From NCBI RefSeq assembly GCF_000496835.1, contig NZ_KI543238.1, forward strand, positions 139,984 to 203,983: DNA of 64,000 nucleotides. Reading direction: 5' to 3'. Both the position numbers and the translations under genes were made by a program. How positions within the stretch are numbered: position 1 is the first letter of the stretch; each line of letters starts with the position of its first letter. Under the pieces are notes generated by a model. The model had not been told where the DNA came from. It worked only from the letters and a program-made list of their open reading frames with translations, and did not search any database. The stretch is from Thalassobacillus devorans MSP14. Lineage in GTDB: Bacteria; Bacillota; Bacilli; Bacillales; Halobacillaceae. Below, one piece after another: positions 1 to 9,929 of the stretch.

Positions 1-371
1 ATTAAGCGGTGGAGCTGAACGACTAACAACCCTTGTTTGTAGGACGCGTGAATTTTATCGTCCCGAACAGGATAAGGCAGTTCGACTTTACGGTCAAAAG
101 CTCCCTGCATGATTTCGCCTTTCAGCTGCTGGCCGCCTTTTTGGTTGATTTCGACAATTCCTCTGACTTCCAGTGTGGCATGATTTACGAAGACATCCAC
201 TTTATTCAGGTCTTTTAAACCAGGGATATTGAAAATGCACAACAGTTCATTATCATATTGGTATAAATTCAGTTGGGGCAGCGGGGGCTTGACCAGTCCT
301 TCAAAATCTCCCCAGAAATCATGGCCAAAAAAACGATCCAGGTTCTTTTTCCAATCATCGAATTGATTCAT
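1..371 (-). CDS. Hsp20/alpha-crystallin family protein (3' end outside window)
   Basis: The reading frame starts at an ATG at 371 on the minus strand and runs off the left edge, giving 123 codons without a stop. A good ribosome binding site (GGGAGAGG) lies about 10 bases upstream. The translation begins MNQFDDWKKNLDRFFGHDFW, then has a beta-rich region containing FNIPGLKDLNKVDVFV, and near the cut end IHASYKQGLLVVQL. That last segment fits the A-x-x-x-G-x-L signature of the alpha-crystallin domain of small heat-shock proteins. Such proteins are ATP-independent holdases that bind unfolding proteins; in Bacillaceae some relatives are spore or stress proteins. The C-terminal I-x-I tail would lie outside the window. 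It is transcribed divergently from yebE. Family is fairly sure; the specific role is not known. Confidence 0.8.
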   Translation of the reverse strand, partial: MNQFDDWKKNLDRFFGHDFWGDFEGLVKPPLPQLNLYQYDNELLCIFNIPGLKDLNKVDVFVNHATLEVRGIVEINQKGGQQLKGEIMQGAFDRKVELPYPVRDDKIHASYKQGLLVVQLHRL

Positions 372-511
372 GGTAATCCCAGCCTCTCCCTTAAAATGTA
401 AAAAAGATATTGTGCGAAAGATCATTCATGTTATATAGTGTATGCATATCTTTTACCTGTGTGAATACCCATGAGGTGGGACGATAAGTTAATAGGTTTG
501 GAGGGGCTGCC

Positions 512-1063
512 ATGCTCGATAATGCCTTGGTCATGATCGTCATCATTCTGGTCATTAATATCGTGTACGTATCATTTTTCACTATCCGGATGATTTTGAC
601 CTTGAAAGGACAGCGGTATTTAGCTGCTTTGATCAGTATGTTTGAAATTGTTATTTATATCCTCGGTTTAGGTTTAGTATTGGAAAATCTTGATCAGATC
701 CAGAATGTCATCGCTTATGCAGTCGGGTATGCACTTGGTGTCATTGCCGGTATGAAAATTGAAGAAAAGCTGGCGCTCGGTTACATTACCGTTAATGTGA
801 TTTCATCCAGTCCGGACATTGAATTTACCCGTAAGCTCCGGGATAAAGGCTACGGGGTTACCAGCTGGTTTGCGTATGGAATGGAAGGTGACCGGTTAGC
901 CATGCAAATATTGACTCCTCGGAAATATGAACTGAAGTTGTATGAAACGATTCGTACACTTGACCCGAAAGCGTTCATTATCGCTTATGAACCGAAACAG
1001 ATCCACGGCGGTTTCTGGGTCAAACAGGTGAAGAAGGGGAGGTTAAGCAATGGCGAAAAATAA
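512..1063 (+). CDS. yebE: UPF0316 membrane protein YebE (DUF2179/DUF5698 type)
   Basis: This 183-residue protein has two or three hydrophobic segments in the first 90 residues ([20 protein letters not shown], then the stretch around [12 protein letters not shown] and [15 protein letters not shown]). A soluble C-terminal domain of about 80 residues is of the DUF2179 type. It matches the B. subtilis YebE family in length and order. The start follows GGAGGGGCTGCC. Its neighbour yebG overlaps it by 14 bases and the purine operon follows, the same order as in B. subtilis. The biochemical function of the family is unknown. A possible sigma-A promoter (TTGTGC, 16 bases, TATATA) lies at 410-437. Confidence 0.9.
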   Translation: MLDNALVMIVIILVINIVYVSFFTIRMILTLKGQRYLAALISMFEIVIYILGLGLVLENLDQIQNVIAYAVGYALGVIAGMKIEEKLALGYITVNVISSSPDIEFTRKLRDKGYGVTSWFAYGMEGDRLAMQILTPRKYELKLYETIRTLDPKAFIIAYEPKQIHGGFWVKQVKKGRLSNGEK

Positions 1064-1253
1064 GAAAATGCGTTTTGAAGTTCAGGAACACGAAACCATC
1101 GATCAATGTCTGGATCGGATGAAAAAGGAAGGCTACACACCGGTCAGAAGAGTAGAAGAGCCGATTTTTCAGGAAGTGAAGCGTGACGGCCGGAAAGACT
1201 ACGAACCGGTCGGCCGAAAAATTGTCTTCCAGGCGATAAAAAACGAACAATAA
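1050..1253 (+). CDS. yebG: NETI-motif small protein YebG
   Basis: A 67-residue basic protein overlapping the end of yebE by 14 bases, with a strong binding site (GGGGAGG) ahead of its ATG. The segment [20 protein letters not shown] corresponds to the NETI region that names the family, here with His in place of Asn. The remainder predicts as a small alpha/beta fold. The function is unknown. Its stop codon lies inside the inverted repeat that is both its likely terminator and the PurR operator region of the purine operon. Confidence 0.85.
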   Translation: MAKNKKMRFEVQEHETIDQCLDRMKKEGYTPVRRVEEPIFQEVKRDGRKDYEPVGRKIVFQAIKNEQ

Positions 1254-1285
1254 AAATGATTGTGATTTTAAATGTTCGTTTTTTT
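1238..1285 (+). terminator. yebG terminator hairpin overlapping two PurR boxes
   Basis: Left arm AAAAAACGAACA (1238-1249) is the inverse complement of TGTTCGTTTTTTT (1273-1285), with a loop of about 23 bases. As RNA this is an A-rich stem ending in a T run just after yebG. As DNA, ACGAACA and TGTTCGT are the conserved cores of the paired PurBoxes that PurR binds in Bacillus, in the usual inverted arrangement and ending four bases before the -35 of the purine promoter. Either or both roles are possible. The PurBox reading is the stronger because of the core sequence and position. Confidence 0.7.
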
Positions 1286-1288
1286 ACG

Positions 1289-1318
1289 TTGACAGCTATT
1301 CGAAGAAATTGTTATGAT
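1289..1318 (+). promoter_or_regulatory. Sigma-A promoter of the purine operon
   Basis: A perfect -35 TTGACA at 1289-1294 and -10 TATGAT at 1313-1318 are separated by 18 bases. The start of transcription would fall near 1325, leaving a leader of about 330 bases that holds the riboswitch. The PurR boxes end just upstream, which fits repression by PurR when PRPP is low. Confidence 0.85.
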
Positions 1319-1339
1319 GAATGTAGAAATTGAATATAG

Positions 1340-1411
1340 CACCTCATATAAGACGGGAATATGGCCCGTTCGTCTCTACCCGGCAACCTTAAATTGCCGG
1401 ACTATGAGGAA
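1340..1411 (+). ncRNA. Purine riboswitch aptamer, guanine class
   Basis: The sequence shows all conserved parts of the purine aptamer. P1 strands are CCTCAT (1342-1347) and ATGAGG (1404-1409). The core ATATAA follows P1. Loop segments include GGGAATATGGCCC and CGGCAACCTTAAATTGCCGG. The final junction reads GACTATG; the C in that junction is the base that pairs with the ligand and marks the guanine/hypoxanthine class (adenine riboswitches have GATTATG). It lies between the promoter and purE, as in B. subtilis. Guanine should promote premature termination. Confidence 0.95.
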
Positions 1412-1456
1412 GATGGATCATTGCTGCCTTGCAATGGTTATATTCGGTATCCGCAA

Positions 1457-1513
1457 AAAGCGTCTATCCATCTTCTCTCAGTCGTAGAGAAGGTTGGATA
1501 GGCGCTTTTTGGT
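1457..1513 (+). terminator. Riboswitch-controlled terminator ahead of purE
   Basis: A very long hairpin, AAAAAGCG...CTTCTCT pairing with AGAGAAG...CGCTTTTT around the loop CAGTCGT, has one bulge and ends in T5. Its left arm (ATCCATCTTCTCT, about 1468-1480) can instead pair with 1406-1419 (GAGGAAGATGGAT), which includes the 3' strand of the aptamer P1. That gives the expected antiterminator: ligand binding locks P1 and frees the terminator. Confidence 0.9.
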
Positions 1514-1655
1514 TTTCGGTCGAAAATACGAATAAAAGCTCACTATTAAAAAGAGCGCGAAAAGCAATAAAATTGCGCTAAAAAACAGCTATTAACAGCA
1601 TGAAGAAAGCTATATATTAGGCGCGAAGCCTTAAATTAATGAAAAGAGGGATTTG

Positions 1656-2147
1656 ATGGCTAGGGTAGGAGTAATCATGGGAAGCATTTCCGACTGGTCG
1701 ACGATGAAGCATACATGCGAAGTACTGGATGATCTCGGAATCGCCTATGAAAAAGAAATCATTTCCGCTCATAGGACACCGGAAGATATGTTCCGCTACG
1801 CAGATGAAGCAAGAGATAAAGGATTAAAAGTGATTATCGCTGGAGCAGGTGGTGCAGCTCACTTACCGGGAATGGCAGCAGCCAAGACAACCCTTCCGGT
1901 CATCGGTGTCCCGGTTGAATCTAAGACATTAAAAGGAATGGATTCACTATTATCGATTGTTCAGATGCCAGGAGGCGTCCCGGTCGCTACGGTTGCTATC
2001 GGTACAGCTGGTGCGAAGAATGCTGGACTATTGGCTGCAGAAATACTTGGCGCTTTTGATGATGAACTCGCGGGAAAACTGGCAGACTATCGTACCAGTA
2101 TGAAAGAAAAAGTAAATGAGATGAGGAGAGAGCTTCATGACAGTTAG
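1656..2147 (+). CDS. purE: 5-(carboxyamino)imidazole ribonucleotide mutase PurE
   Basis: This 163-residue class I PurE converts N5-CAIR to CAIR in de novo purine synthesis. N-terminal GSISDWSTM and the SAHRTPE motif bind the ribonucleotide phosphate and carboxylate, and [11 protein letters not shown] carries further active-site residues. A TTG three bases upstream is in frame, but the ATG at 1656 is 5 bases after AAAGAGGG and gives the family N terminus [10 protein letters not shown]. It is the first gene of the operon and overlaps purK by 11 bases. It works with PurK, which makes the unstable N5-CAIR. Confidence 0.97.
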   Translation: MARVGVIMGSISDWSTMKHTCEVLDDLGIAYEKEIISAHRTPEDMFRYADEARDKGLKVIIAGAGGAAHLPGMAAAKTTLPVIGVPVESKTLKGMDSLLSIVQMPGGVPVATVAIGTAGAKNAGLLAAEILGAFDDELAGKLADYRTSMKEKVNEMRRELHDS

Positions 2148-3261
2148 ACTTAAACCGGGTCAGACGATTGGAATTTTAGGAGGCGGACAGCTGGGACGGA
2201 TGATGGCTGTAGCAGCGAAGCATATGGGCTACCGGATCGCTGTGCTGGATCCGAAACCGGATTGCCCATGTGCCCAAGTCGCGGACTATCATATCGAGGC
2301 AGCTTATGATGACCTCGAAGCTGCTGAACAGCTTAATAAGATCAGTGATGTCATTACCTATGAATTTGAAAATGTCGACCTGAATATGGCGAACATACTC
2401 GAAAAGACGGGGAAGCTACCGCAAGGGTCATTGCCTTTAGAAGTTACGCAAAATCGACAAAAAGAGAAACAAATCGCTGTCGAATCAGGTTTGAATGTGC
2501 CGGAATACGAAATAGTTCAAACGTTTGATCAAGTAGAAACAGCTATCCAGACTATTGGTTACCCTGCAATCATCAAAACGATTACGGGAGGGTATGACGG
2601 AAAAGGGCAAATGAAGCTGAATAATGAAGAAGATCTTTCGGAGGCAGATACATTTATCGCCCCAGACTCTACTTACATTATCGAAGCATTCATCCCTTTT
2701 GAACAAGAAATTTCGGTAGTATTTACACGAAGTCAAACGAGCGACATAACTTATTTCCCAATTGCAGAAAATACCCACAATAACCAGATTCTTCATCAGA
2801 CGCAAATACCGGCAGCAATCACAGAAAAAGTGGCAAATCAGGCTAAAGAAGCTGCAAAGACATTAGCGAAAAAATTACAAGTGGTCGGCACATTTACTGT
2901 CGAACTGTTTGTAAAAGATGAACAGGTGTATATCAATGAAATGGCACCGCGCCCGCACAATTCAGGTCATTATACGATAGAAGCATGCAACGTATCACAG
3001 TTCGAACAGCATATCCGTGCAATTTGCGGGCTGCCGCTTTTGAAAATCCAATCTTTCCCGGCAGCAATAATGATTAATATCCTAGGGAAGCATCGGGAAG
3101 AACTTTTGGCTGAGCTGCCTCAACTCTATGATTTTCATCTCCATGACTACGGTAAAGAAGAAGCACGGCCGGCACGGAAGATGGGTCACATCACGATAAT
3201 AGGGGAGAGCTTAGAAGAGATTTTTAAACGGATAGAAGAAAATCAGCTTCCCACATGGTAA
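2137..3261 (+). CDS. purK: 5-(carboxyamino)imidazole ribonucleotide synthase PurK
   Basis: A 374-residue ATP-grasp enzyme that makes N5-CAIR from AIR, bicarbonate and [15 protein letters not shown] near residues 11-22 begins the pre-ATP-grasp fold. A glycine-rich ATP loop follows (TGGYDGKGQ), and [17 protein letters not shown] (about residue 268 onward) holds the metal and substrate ligands. Start ATG at 2137 overlaps purE. Base composition is more AT-rich than in purL or purF (a sampled 60 bases has about 38 percent GC). Confidence 0.97.
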   Translation: MTVRLKPGQTIGILGGGQLGRMMAVAAKHMGYRIAVLDPKPDCPCAQVADYHIEAAYDDLEAAEQLNKISDVITYEFENVDLNMANILEKTGKLPQGSLPLEVTQNRQKEKQIAVESGLNVPEYEIVQTFDQVETAIQTIGYPAIIKTITGGYDGKGQMKLNNEEDLSEADTFIAPDSTYIIEAFIPFEQEISVVFTRSQTSDITYFPIAENTHNNQILHQTQIPAAITEKVANQAKEAAKTLAKKLQVVGTFTVELFVKDEQVYINEMAPRPHNSGHYTIEACNVSQFEQHIRAICGLPLLKIQSFPAAIMINILGKHREELLAELPQLYDFHLHDYGKEEARPARKMGHITIIGESLEEIFKRIEENQLPTW

Positions 3262-3294
3262 AGTGTTGGGTGGGACAGTTTTAGGAGGAGTAAC

Positions 3295-4587
3295 ATGATC
3301 GATCGTTACACACGTCCAGAAATGGGAGCCATCTGGACAGAAGAAAACAAGTACAAAGCATGGCTTGAAGTTGAACTGCTTGCCTGCGAAGCGTGGAGTG
3401 AGCTTGGCATTATTCCGAAAGAAGATGTGGAGAAACTGCGCCAGCATGCATCGTTTGATATCGAGCGCATCTATGAGATTGAAAAAGAAACAAGGCATGA
3501 TGTGGTCGCCTTTACCCGTGCTGTTTCTGAAACGGTAGGGGAGGAAAGGAAATGGGTTCATTACGGGCTGACTTCAACGGATGTCGTTGATACCGCTCTT
3601 TCCTACTTATTAAAGCAGGCGAATGAAATCATCCGCAAAGACCTGGTAAGCTTTATCGACATCCTGGCGGACAAAGCCCTGGAGCATAAGCACACTGTCA
3701 TGATGGGACGCACACATGGTGTCCATGCCGAACCGACAACTTTCGGTCTGAAACTTGCCCTATGGTATGAAGAGATGAAGCGCAACCTGGAACGTTTGGA
3801 TCTTGCCATCGACCACATAGAAGTCGGAAAACTATCCGGGGCAGTCGGTACTTATGCCAACATCGATCCATATGTAGAGGATTATGTGTGCCGCAACCTG
3901 GGACTTAAGCCAGCGCCTGTATCGACGCAGACACTGCAGCGTGACCGTCATGCTCATTACGTTTCTACCTTAAGTTTGATTGCGACATCGATTGAAAAAA
4001 TGGCCGTTGAAATCCGTGGGCTGCAAAAAACGGAAACCCGTGAAGTGGAAGAGTTTTTTGCAAAAGGTCAAAAAGGTTCCTCGGCAATGCCGCACAAACG
4101 TAATCCAATCGGATCTGAGAATATGACCGGAATGGCGAGGGTGATTCGTGGTGAAATGATGACGGCGTTTGAAAATGTCGCCCTCTGGCATGAACGCGAT
4201 ATTTCTCATTCGTCCGCGGAACGTGTCATTTTGCCGGATGCGACCATCGCAATCAATTACATGCTAAACCGGTTTGGAAACATCGTCAAAAACCTGACCG
4301 TATTCCCGGAACAGATGAAAGCCAATATGGAGAAAACTTACGGCTTGATTTTCTCGCAGCGGGTGCTGCTGACGTTGATTGATGAAGGCATGGTGCGTGA
4401 AGAAGCTTACGACCTGGTGCAACCGAAGGCGATGGAAGCCTGGGAGCAAGGCATTCCATTCCGAGAGTTAATTGAAGCAGACGAAAAAATAACATCAACA
4501 CTGTCCCCTGAACAAATCGACCAATGCTTTGATTACAACCATCATTTGAAAAACGTAGACCGTATTTTCGAACGGATTGGATTGTAG
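3295..4587 (+). CDS. purB: Adenylosuccinate lyase PurB
   Basis: A 430-residue member of the fumarase/aspartase superfamily that acts twice in purine synthesis: it removes fumarate from SAICAR and from adenylosuccinate. Visible motifs are TSTDVVD near residue 93, [11 protein letters not shown] near 139 (catalytic His), and the superfamily signature [11 protein letters not shown] near 261 (mobile loop with the catalytic Ser). Length is normal for Bacillus. GGAGGAG precedes the ATG. It sits 33 bases after purK. A 65-base gap with a hairpin follows before purC. Confidence 0.97.
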   Translation: MIDRYTRPEMGAIWTEENKYKAWLEVELLACEAWSELGIIPKEDVEKLRQHASFDIERIYEIEKETRHDVVAFTRAVSETVGEERKWVHYGLTSTDVVDTALSYLLKQANEIIRKDLVSFIDILADKALEHKHTVMMGRTHGVHAEPTTFGLKLALWYEEMKRNLERLDLAIDHIEVGKLSGAVGTYANIDPYVEDYVCRNLGLKPAPVSTQTLQRDRHAHYVSTLSLIATSIEKMAVEIRGLQKTETREVEEFFAKGQKGSSAMPHKRNPIGSENMTGMARVIRGEMMTAFENVALWHERDISHSSAERVILPDATIAINYMLNRFGNIVKNLTVFPEQMKANMEKTYGLIFSQRVLLTLIDEGMVREEAYDLVQPKAMEAWEQGIPFRELIEADEKITSTLSPEQIDQCFDYNHHLKNVDRIFERIGL

Positions 4588-4596
4588 TCGACTGGA

Positions 4597-4623
4597 GGGG
4601 AGGGACACATGGTGTTTCTCCCT
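4597..4623 (+). terminator. Possible attenuator hairpin between purB and purC
   Basis: GGGAG...GACAC pairs with GTGTT...CTCCC around ATG, with some G-T pairs, and is followed by a T-rich stretch (TTTACTTTTAC). The tail is not a clean T run, so it would be a weak terminator or a processing site. It overlaps the binding site and start of a 13-codon frame. Confidence 0.4.
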
Positions 4624-4650
4624 TTACTTTTACTAAATGAGGTGTTCTGA
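4609..4650 (+). CDS. Putative 13-codon leader peptide upstream of purC
   Basis: ATG at 4609 lies four bases after a very strong binding site (GGAGGGGAGGG). The frame reads MVFLPLLLLNEVF and stops at 4648-4650, two bases before the purC ATG. Its start is inside the hairpin at 4597-4623. The arrangement suggests translational coupling to purC or attenuation, but a chance frame cannot be ruled out. Confidence 0.35.
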   Translation: MVFLPLLLLNEVF

Positions 4651-4652
4651 AA

Positions 4653-5375
4653 ATGAAAGGCTCCCTATTATATGAAGGTAAAGCGAAGAAAGTTTATTAT
4701 GTCGATGGTAAACCTGAGCAATTAATACTTTCTTACAAAAATGATGCTACGGCTTTCAATGGCAAGAAAAAAGACCAATTTGCCGGTAAAGGCCGTTTGA
4801 ATAATTTAATTACTGCCCGTATTTTTGAACATTTACACCAGCAGCATATCCCCTCACATTTTTTAAAAGCACTGAACGATACTGAACAAATTGTTCAAAA
4901 AACAACAATTGTTCCATTGGAAGTTGTAGTCCGGAACATTGCCGCCGGAAGCTTGACAAGACGTCTGGCTATTCCGGAAAAAACAGTGCTTAACCCTCCA
5001 CTCATCGAACTTTTTTATAAAAATGACGAACTCGATGATCCGCTCATCAATGATGATCATGCCAAACGTTTAGCAGACGTAACAGAACATGATCTTGACC
5101 ATATCAAAATTCTCGCACTTAAAATCAATGAAATATTGAAAAGGCTATTCAGGCAGGCTGATCTGGAATTGGTAGATTTCAAGATGGAATTCGGGCGTCT
5201 GGCAGATGGAACCATTGTATTAGCTGATGAAATTTCACCAGATACATGCCGGCTTTGGGATGTCACAACCGGGGAAAAAATGGACAAAGATGTCTTCCGC
5301 GAAGATATCGGCGATCTGATCGAAACCTATGAAACTATTTTACAACGACTGGAGGAGAACAAATGCGTAAAGTAA
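4653..5375 (+). CDS. purC: SAICAR synthase PurC
   Basis: A 240-residue enzyme that joins CAIR and aspartate with ATP to give SAICAR. Both family signatures are visible: PLEVVVRNIAAGS at about 88-100 and LVDFKMEFG at about 173-181. The N terminus MKGSLLYEGKAKKVY is typical. It overlaps purS by 13 bases. Its DNA is clearly more AT-rich than its neighbours (a sampled 60 bases near 4700 has about 30 percent GC, against about 48 percent in a sample of purL). Confidence 0.97.
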   Translation: MKGSLLYEGKAKKVYYVDGKPEQLILSYKNDATAFNGKKKDQFAGKGRLNNLITARIFEHLHQQHIPSHFLKALNDTEQIVQKTTIVPLEVVVRNIAAGSLTRRLAIPEKTVLNPPLIELFYKNDELDDPLINDDHAKRLADVTEHDLDHIKILALKINEILKRLFRQADLELVDFKMEFGRLADGTIVLADEISPDTCRLWDVTTGEKMDKDVFREDIGDLIETYETILQRLEENKCVK

Positions 5376-5611
5376 AGGTTTATATCACATTGAAGGAAGG
5401 CGTCTTAGACCCACAAGGTAAAGCGGTGAAAAACTCTTTGAATACTTTGGATTATGCAAATGTTAACGAAGTAAGGGTTGGGAAGTACATGGAAGTCATG
5501 ATGGAAGACACGGAGGAGCTGGAAGCTCAGGTAGAGGAGATGTGTGAAAAACTGCTTGCTAACCCTGTGATAGAAGACTACTCCTATCAGATAGAGGAGG
5601 TCATCGCGTGA
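5363..5611 (+). CDS. purS: FGAM synthase subunit PurS
   Basis: The 82-residue small subunit of the three-part formylglycinamidine synthase found in Gram-positives. The sequence ([20 protein letters not shown], then [11 protein letters not shown]) is typical. PurS forms a dimer that helps couple ammonia from PurQ to PurL. It starts at ATG 5363 after GGAGGAG, overlaps purC by 13 bases and purQ by 4. Confidence 0.96.
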   Translation: MRKVKVYITLKEGVLDPQGKAVKNSLNTLDYANVNEVRVGKYMEVMMEDTEELEAQVEEMCEKLLANPVIEDYSYQIEEVIA

Positions 5612-6291
5612 AATTTGCTGTTGTTGTATTCCCGGGTTCCAATTGTGATCGGGATATGTACCATGCCATCAAGGATGGCTTGAAGGAAGAAGTGGACTTA
5701 GTCTGGTACCAGGATGCAGATTTAACTGAATATGACGCGGTTTTACTGCCAGGCGGCTTTTCCTATGGGGACTATCTCCGTTCCGGAGCGATCGCTTCCA
5801 CGTCGAATATTGTCCAGCAGATCAAAGAAGCAGCAGCAGACAAAAAGCCGGTCTTAGGTGTTTGTAATGGATTCCAGGTTTTATTGGAATCCGGCCTTTT
5901 ACCAGGTGCGATGCTTCCCAATAGGGATTTGAAATTCATGTGTCACCATGAAGAATTGCGTGTTGAAAATGTCGAAACGATGTTCTCTTCTGAATATCAA
6001 AAAGGCGGACTGATCCAGCTTCCGATCGCTCACGGAGAAGGGAATTACTATTGTGATGAAGCTGTTTTTCAACAGTTGAAGGATAATGAACAGATTGTTT
6101 TTACGTACACGAATAATCCTAATGGCTCAACAGGAGATATCGCTGGTATTGTAAATGAAAGCGGTAATGTGCTTGGTATGATGCCACACCCGGAACGCGC
6201 GGTGGAAAGCCTGCTCGGAAATGCAGACGGACTGCGCTTATTTCAGTCCATTTTGATGTATTGGAGGAATAATCATGTCATCCATGCTTGA
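5608..6291 (+). CDS. purQ: FGAM synthase glutaminase subunit PurQ
   Basis: A 227-residue class I glutamine amidotransferase that supplies ammonia to PurL. The nucleophile is the Cys in VLGVCNGFQ (about residue 86). The His and Glu of the triad are in [10 protein letters not shown] (about 194-196). It starts at a GTG at 5608 behind GAGGAGG and overlaps purS by 4 bases and purL by 17, so the three subunits are probably translationally coupled. Confidence 0.97.
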   Translation: MKFAVVVFPGSNCDRDMYHAIKDGLKEEVDLVWYQDADLTEYDAVLLPGGFSYGDYLRSGAIASTSNIVQQIKEAAADKKPVLGVCNGFQVLLESGLLPGAMLPNRDLKFMCHHEELRVENVETMFSSEYQKGGLIQLPIAHGEGNYYCDEAVFQQLKDNEQIVFTYTNNPNGSTGDIAGIVNESGNVLGMMPHPERAVESLLGNADGLRLFQSILMYWRNNHVIHA

Positions 6292-8500
6292 AATAAGTCC
6301 ACAAGAAATAGAACAGAAACGGTTATACGCAGAAATGGGACTCAGCGACCAGGAATACAAGCAGGTTGTCGAATTGTTAGGGAGACGCCCGAACCATACC
6401 GAAATCGGCTTGTTTTCCGTCATGTGGTCCGAGCACTGCAGTTATAAAAACTCGAAGCCGCTCTTGAAAAAATTCCCCACAGAAGGTCCTCACGTATTGC
6501 AGGGGCCAGGTGAAGGCGCGGGAGTCATTGATATCGGTGATAACCAGGCTGTCGTATTCAAAGTCGAAAGCCATAACCATCCTTCAGCAGTCGAACCATA
6601 CCAGGGAGCAGCGACCGGTGTCGGCGGGATTATCCGTGACGTTTTCTCTATGGGTGCCCGGCCGATTGCTTTGTTGAACTCGCTTCGTTTCGGCTCCCTG
6701 CAACATCCTCGGATCAAATACCTGTTTGAAGAAGTAGTACGTGGGATTGCTGGTTATGGAAACTGTGTAGGCGTGCCGACGGTGGGAGGAGAAGTGCAAT
6801 TCGATGATTCTTATGAAGGCAACCCGCTTGTCAATGCCATGTGTGTCGGCTTGATCAACCATAACGACATTCAAAAAGGAATTGCCGCTGGTGTTGGCAA
6901 CACGGTGATGTATGTAGGAGCGAAAACCGGCCGTGACGGGATCCATGGTGCTACTTTTGCCTCGGAAGAACTATCAGAAGAAGCGGAAAGTAAGCGCCCT
7001 TCCGTACAGGTCGGCGACCCGTTCATGGAAAAGCTGTTGATTGAAGCGTGCCTGGAGGTCATCCATCATGATGCCCTTGTCGGTATTCAGGACATGGGAG
7101 CAGCCGGGCTTACATCTTCGGCCAGTGAGATGGCAAGTAAAGCCGGAACAGGAATGAAAATGAACTTAGACCACATTCCACAGCGGGAAAAGAATATGAC
7201 ACCTTATGAAATGATGCTGTCAGAATCACAGGAGCGGATGCTTCTGGTTATTGAAAAAGGGCGCGAGCAGGAAATCAGTGAGATTTTCAAAAAGTATGAC
7301 CTGGAAGCTGTAGCGGTCGGGGAAGTCATCGAAGAACGCCGGTTCCGTCTGCTTCATCTTGGTGAGGTAGTCGCTGATGTACCGGTAGATGCCCTGGCAG
7401 AAGATGCACCGGTCTATCACCAGCCCTCCAGCGTGCCAGAATACTATAAAGAATTTCAAGCAATGGAAGACTATCAGCCTATATTTGAAAACTACGAAGA
7501 GACATTGCTTCAACTATTGCAGCAGCCGACAATCGCCAGTAAAGAATGGGTCTACGATCAGTATGATTCCATGGTTCAGACCAATACGGTCGTCACGCCA
7601 GGATCTGACGCGGCGGTTCTCAGAGTCAGGGGTACTAAAAAAGCCCTGGCCATGACTACGGATTGTAATTCCCGTTTTATCTACCTTGATCCGGAAACAG
7701 GCGGGAAAATCGCTGTCGCTGAAGCGGCACGTAATATCGTCTGTTCGGGTGCCCGTCCATTAGGTTTGACGGATGGTTTGAATTTCGGTTCGCCGGAAAA
7801 TCCGGAAATCTTCTGGCAAATGGAAAAGAGTGTAGACGGGATGAGTGAAGCTTGTAAAATGCTTGAGGCCCCAGTAATCAGTGGGAATGTATCGTTATAT
7901 AACGAATCCTTTGGAAAAGCGATTTATCCGACACCAATTGTCGGAATGGTCGGTTTGGTTGAAGATACTTCCCATATTACCAGATCCGATTTTCAACGGG
8001 CTGGTGACCTGATTTATGTGATTGGAAAAGCAGAACCGGAATTTGGCGGCAGCGAATTGCAAGGAATGCTTGAAGGTCGACATTTTGGTAAAGCGCCCCG
8101 TATTGATTTAGTAGTGGAAAAAGAGCGTCAATCCAGTTTGTTAGCTGCGATTCAAGCAGGCCTTGTTCAATCGGCACATGATATTTCAGAAGGCGGATTA
8201 GCGGTTGCTTTGGCAGAGAGTCTGTTCGGGGAGGAGTTCGGTTGTGATGTCAGCTTGACAGGAAATGCAGCAGCGGAGCTTTTTGCGGAAACACAATCGC
8301 GTTTTCTTGTTTCCGTACGTCCGGAAGATCATGAAAAATGGGAGCAATTGGTGACAGAGGCAGTCTTCGTCGGTACCGTCAATAATGATGGCCATTATCG
8401 TTTAAGCATGGATGGTGAAACTATCCTTGATACACCGACGAAATATTTGAAGGACGCCTGGAAAGGAGCAATTCCATGCTTGGTGAAATCAAAGGCCTGA
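6275..8500 (+). CDS. purL: FGAM synthase large subunit PurL
   Basis: A 741-residue small-type PurL that uses ATP to convert FGAR to FGAM and depends on PurS and PurQ. Motifs include [15 protein letters not shown] near residue 50 and [19 protein letters not shown] near 92, from the first of two AIRS-like domains. [18 protein letters not shown] and later [17 protein letters not shown] mark the two C-terminal halves. Start ATG 6275 is 7 bases after GGAGG. Length is normal. It overlaps purF by 25 bases. Confidence 0.97.
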   Translation: MSSMLEISPQEIEQKRLYAEMGLSDQEYKQVVELLGRRPNHTEIGLFSVMWSEHCSYKNSKPLLKKFPTEGPHVLQGPGEGAGVIDIGDNQAVVFKVESHNHPSAVEPYQGAATGVGGIIRDVFSMGARPIALLNSLRFGSLQHPRIKYLFEEVVRGIAGYGNCVGVPTVGGEVQFDDSYEGNPLVNAMCVGLINHNDIQKGIAAGVGNTVMYVGAKTGRDGIHGATFASEELSEEAESKRPSVQVGDPFMEKLLIEACLEVIHHDALVGIQDMGAAGLTSSASEMASKAGTGMKMNLDHIPQREKNMTPYEMMLSESQERMLLVIEKGREQEISEIFKKYDLEAVAVGEVIEERRFRLLHLGEVVADVPVDALAEDAPVYHQPSSVPEYYKEFQAMEDYQPIFENYEETLLQLLQQPTIASKEWVYDQYDSMVQTNTVVTPGSDAAVLRVRGTKKALAMTTDCNSRFIYLDPETGGKIAVAEAARNIVCSGARPLGLTDGLNFGSPENPEIFWQMEKSVDGMSEACKMLEAPVISGNVSLYNESFGKAIYPTPIVGMVGLVEDTSHITRSDFQRAGDLIYVIGKAEPEFGGSELQGMLEGRHFGKAPRIDLVVEKERQSSLLAAIQAGLVQSAHDISEGGLAVALAESLFGEEFGCDVSLTGNAAAELFAETQSRFLVSVRPEDHEKWEQLVTEAVFVGTVNNDGHYRLSMDGETILDTPTKYLKDAWKGAIPCLVKSKA

Positions 8501-9888
8501 ATGAAGAATGCGGCATCTTTGGAGTATGGGGACATGAAGAAGCGGCGCAGATTACGTACTATGGTCTTCATGCCTTGCAGCATCGCGGGCAGGAAGGGGC
8601 CGGAATTGTCGTCAGCAACGGTGAGGAATTGAAGCTGGCCAAAGGGTTAGGTCTTGTCAATGATGTGTTCCGGCAGAACTTGCTTGGGGACATGGATGGA
8701 CATGCCGCGCTCGGCCATGTCCGATATGCCACTCAGGGAGGTGGCGGCTATGAAAACGTACAGCCATTGGTATTCCGCTCCCAAAAGAGCAGCATGGCAC
8801 TCGCGCACAATGGCAATCTCGTCAATGCTCAGGCTCTTAAATATCAGCTGGAAGCACAAGGAAGTATTTTGCAGACGACTTCCGACACAGAAGTGATTGC
8901 CCACTTGATCAAACGAAGCGGCCACCTGGACATGGAAGAAGCATTAGTCCAGGCGCTGACGATGATCAAAGGAGCTTACGCATTTTCTGTCATGACAGAA
9001 AAACAGCTGTTTGTAGCTCAGGATCCACGCGGACTGCGTCCCCTGTCGATCGGACGTCTCGGCACCGGTTATGTGGTGGCTTCAGAAACCTGTGCGTTTG
9101 ATGTCATTGGAGCTCAATATGAGCGTGACGTGCAGCCAGGAGAACTATTGATTATCGATGAAAACGGGATAGAATCGAAGCGTTTTTCTGCCCCTATTCA
9201 ACGAACACTCTGCTCAATGGAACATGTCTATTTTTCCCGTCCGGACAGTGATTTGGACGGCATCAATGTCCATGCTTCCCGGAAGCGGATGGGAAAGGCG
9301 CTGGCTCAAGAAGCGCCGATTGAGGCAGATGTAGTAACAGGCGTACCTGATTCCAGTATTTCTGCAGCCATCGGCTATGCCGAGGAGGCTGGCATCCCGT
9401 ATGAACTTGGGATGATAAAAAACCGGTATGTAGGCCGGACCTTCATCCAGCCATCACAGGAGCTTCGGGAACAAGGAGTGAAAATGAAACTATCTCCGGT
9501 ACGAGGTATCGTCAATGGTAAACGCGTCGTCATGGTTGATGATTCGATCGTTCGCGGGACTACCAGCAGACGGATCGTCAAGATGCTGAAGGAAGCCGGG
9601 GCGACTGAGGTACATGTCCGCATCGCGTCGCCACCGATCAAAAACCCTTGTTATTATGGTATTGATACCTCGACATCCGGAGAGTTGATAGCTGCCAACC
9701 ATAGCCTCGAAGAAATGCAGGAAATCATCGGTGCCGATAGTTTGGCATTTTTATCAGTCGAGGGATTGGAAGATGCCATCTATGAAGGCGGTCAGTCCAT
9801 GGAGCATGGCGCTTGTGCTGCCTGCTTTACAGGGAACTATCCAACGGAAATCTATCCGAATACCGTACCTCCCTATGTGAAAGCTTAA
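8476..9888 (+). CDS. purF: Amidophosphoribosyltransferase PurF
   Basis: A 470-residue committed-step enzyme: PRPP plus glutamine gives phosphoribosylamine. An 11-residue propeptide ([11 protein letters not shown]) precedes Cys12 in CGIFGVWG, the N-terminal nucleophile exposed by self-cleavage as in B. subtilis PurF. The PRPP loop is [16 protein letters not shown]. Cysteines in LCSMEHVYF and [12 protein letters not shown] fit the iron-sulphur cluster ligands of the Bacillus-type enzyme. It starts inside purL behind AAAGGAG. Confidence 0.97.
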   Translation: MLGEIKGLNEECGIFGVWGHEEAAQITYYGLHALQHRGQEGAGIVVSNGEELKLAKGLGLVNDVFRQNLLGDMDGHAALGHVRYATQGGGGYENVQPLVFRSQKSSMALAHNGNLVNAQALKYQLEAQGSILQTTSDTEVIAHLIKRSGHLDMEEALVQALTMIKGAYAFSVMTEKQLFVAQDPRGLRPLSIGRLGTGYVVASETCAFDVIGAQYERDVQPGELLIIDENGIESKRFSAPIQRTLCSMEHVYFSRPDSDLDGINVHASRKRMGKALAQEAPIEADVVTGVPDSSISAAIGYAEEAGIPYELGMIKNRYVGRTFIQPSQELREQGVKMKLSPVRGIVNGKRVVMVDDSIVRGTTSRRIVKMLKEAGATEVHVRIASPPIKNPCYYGIDTSTSGELIAANHSLEEMQEIIGADSLAFLSVEGLEDAIYEGGQSMEHGACAACFTGNYPTEIYPNTVPPYVKA

Positions 9889-9929
9889 AACTTCTGTTAA
9901 GAAGAAATAAAATGAAAAGAGGGGTTAAC

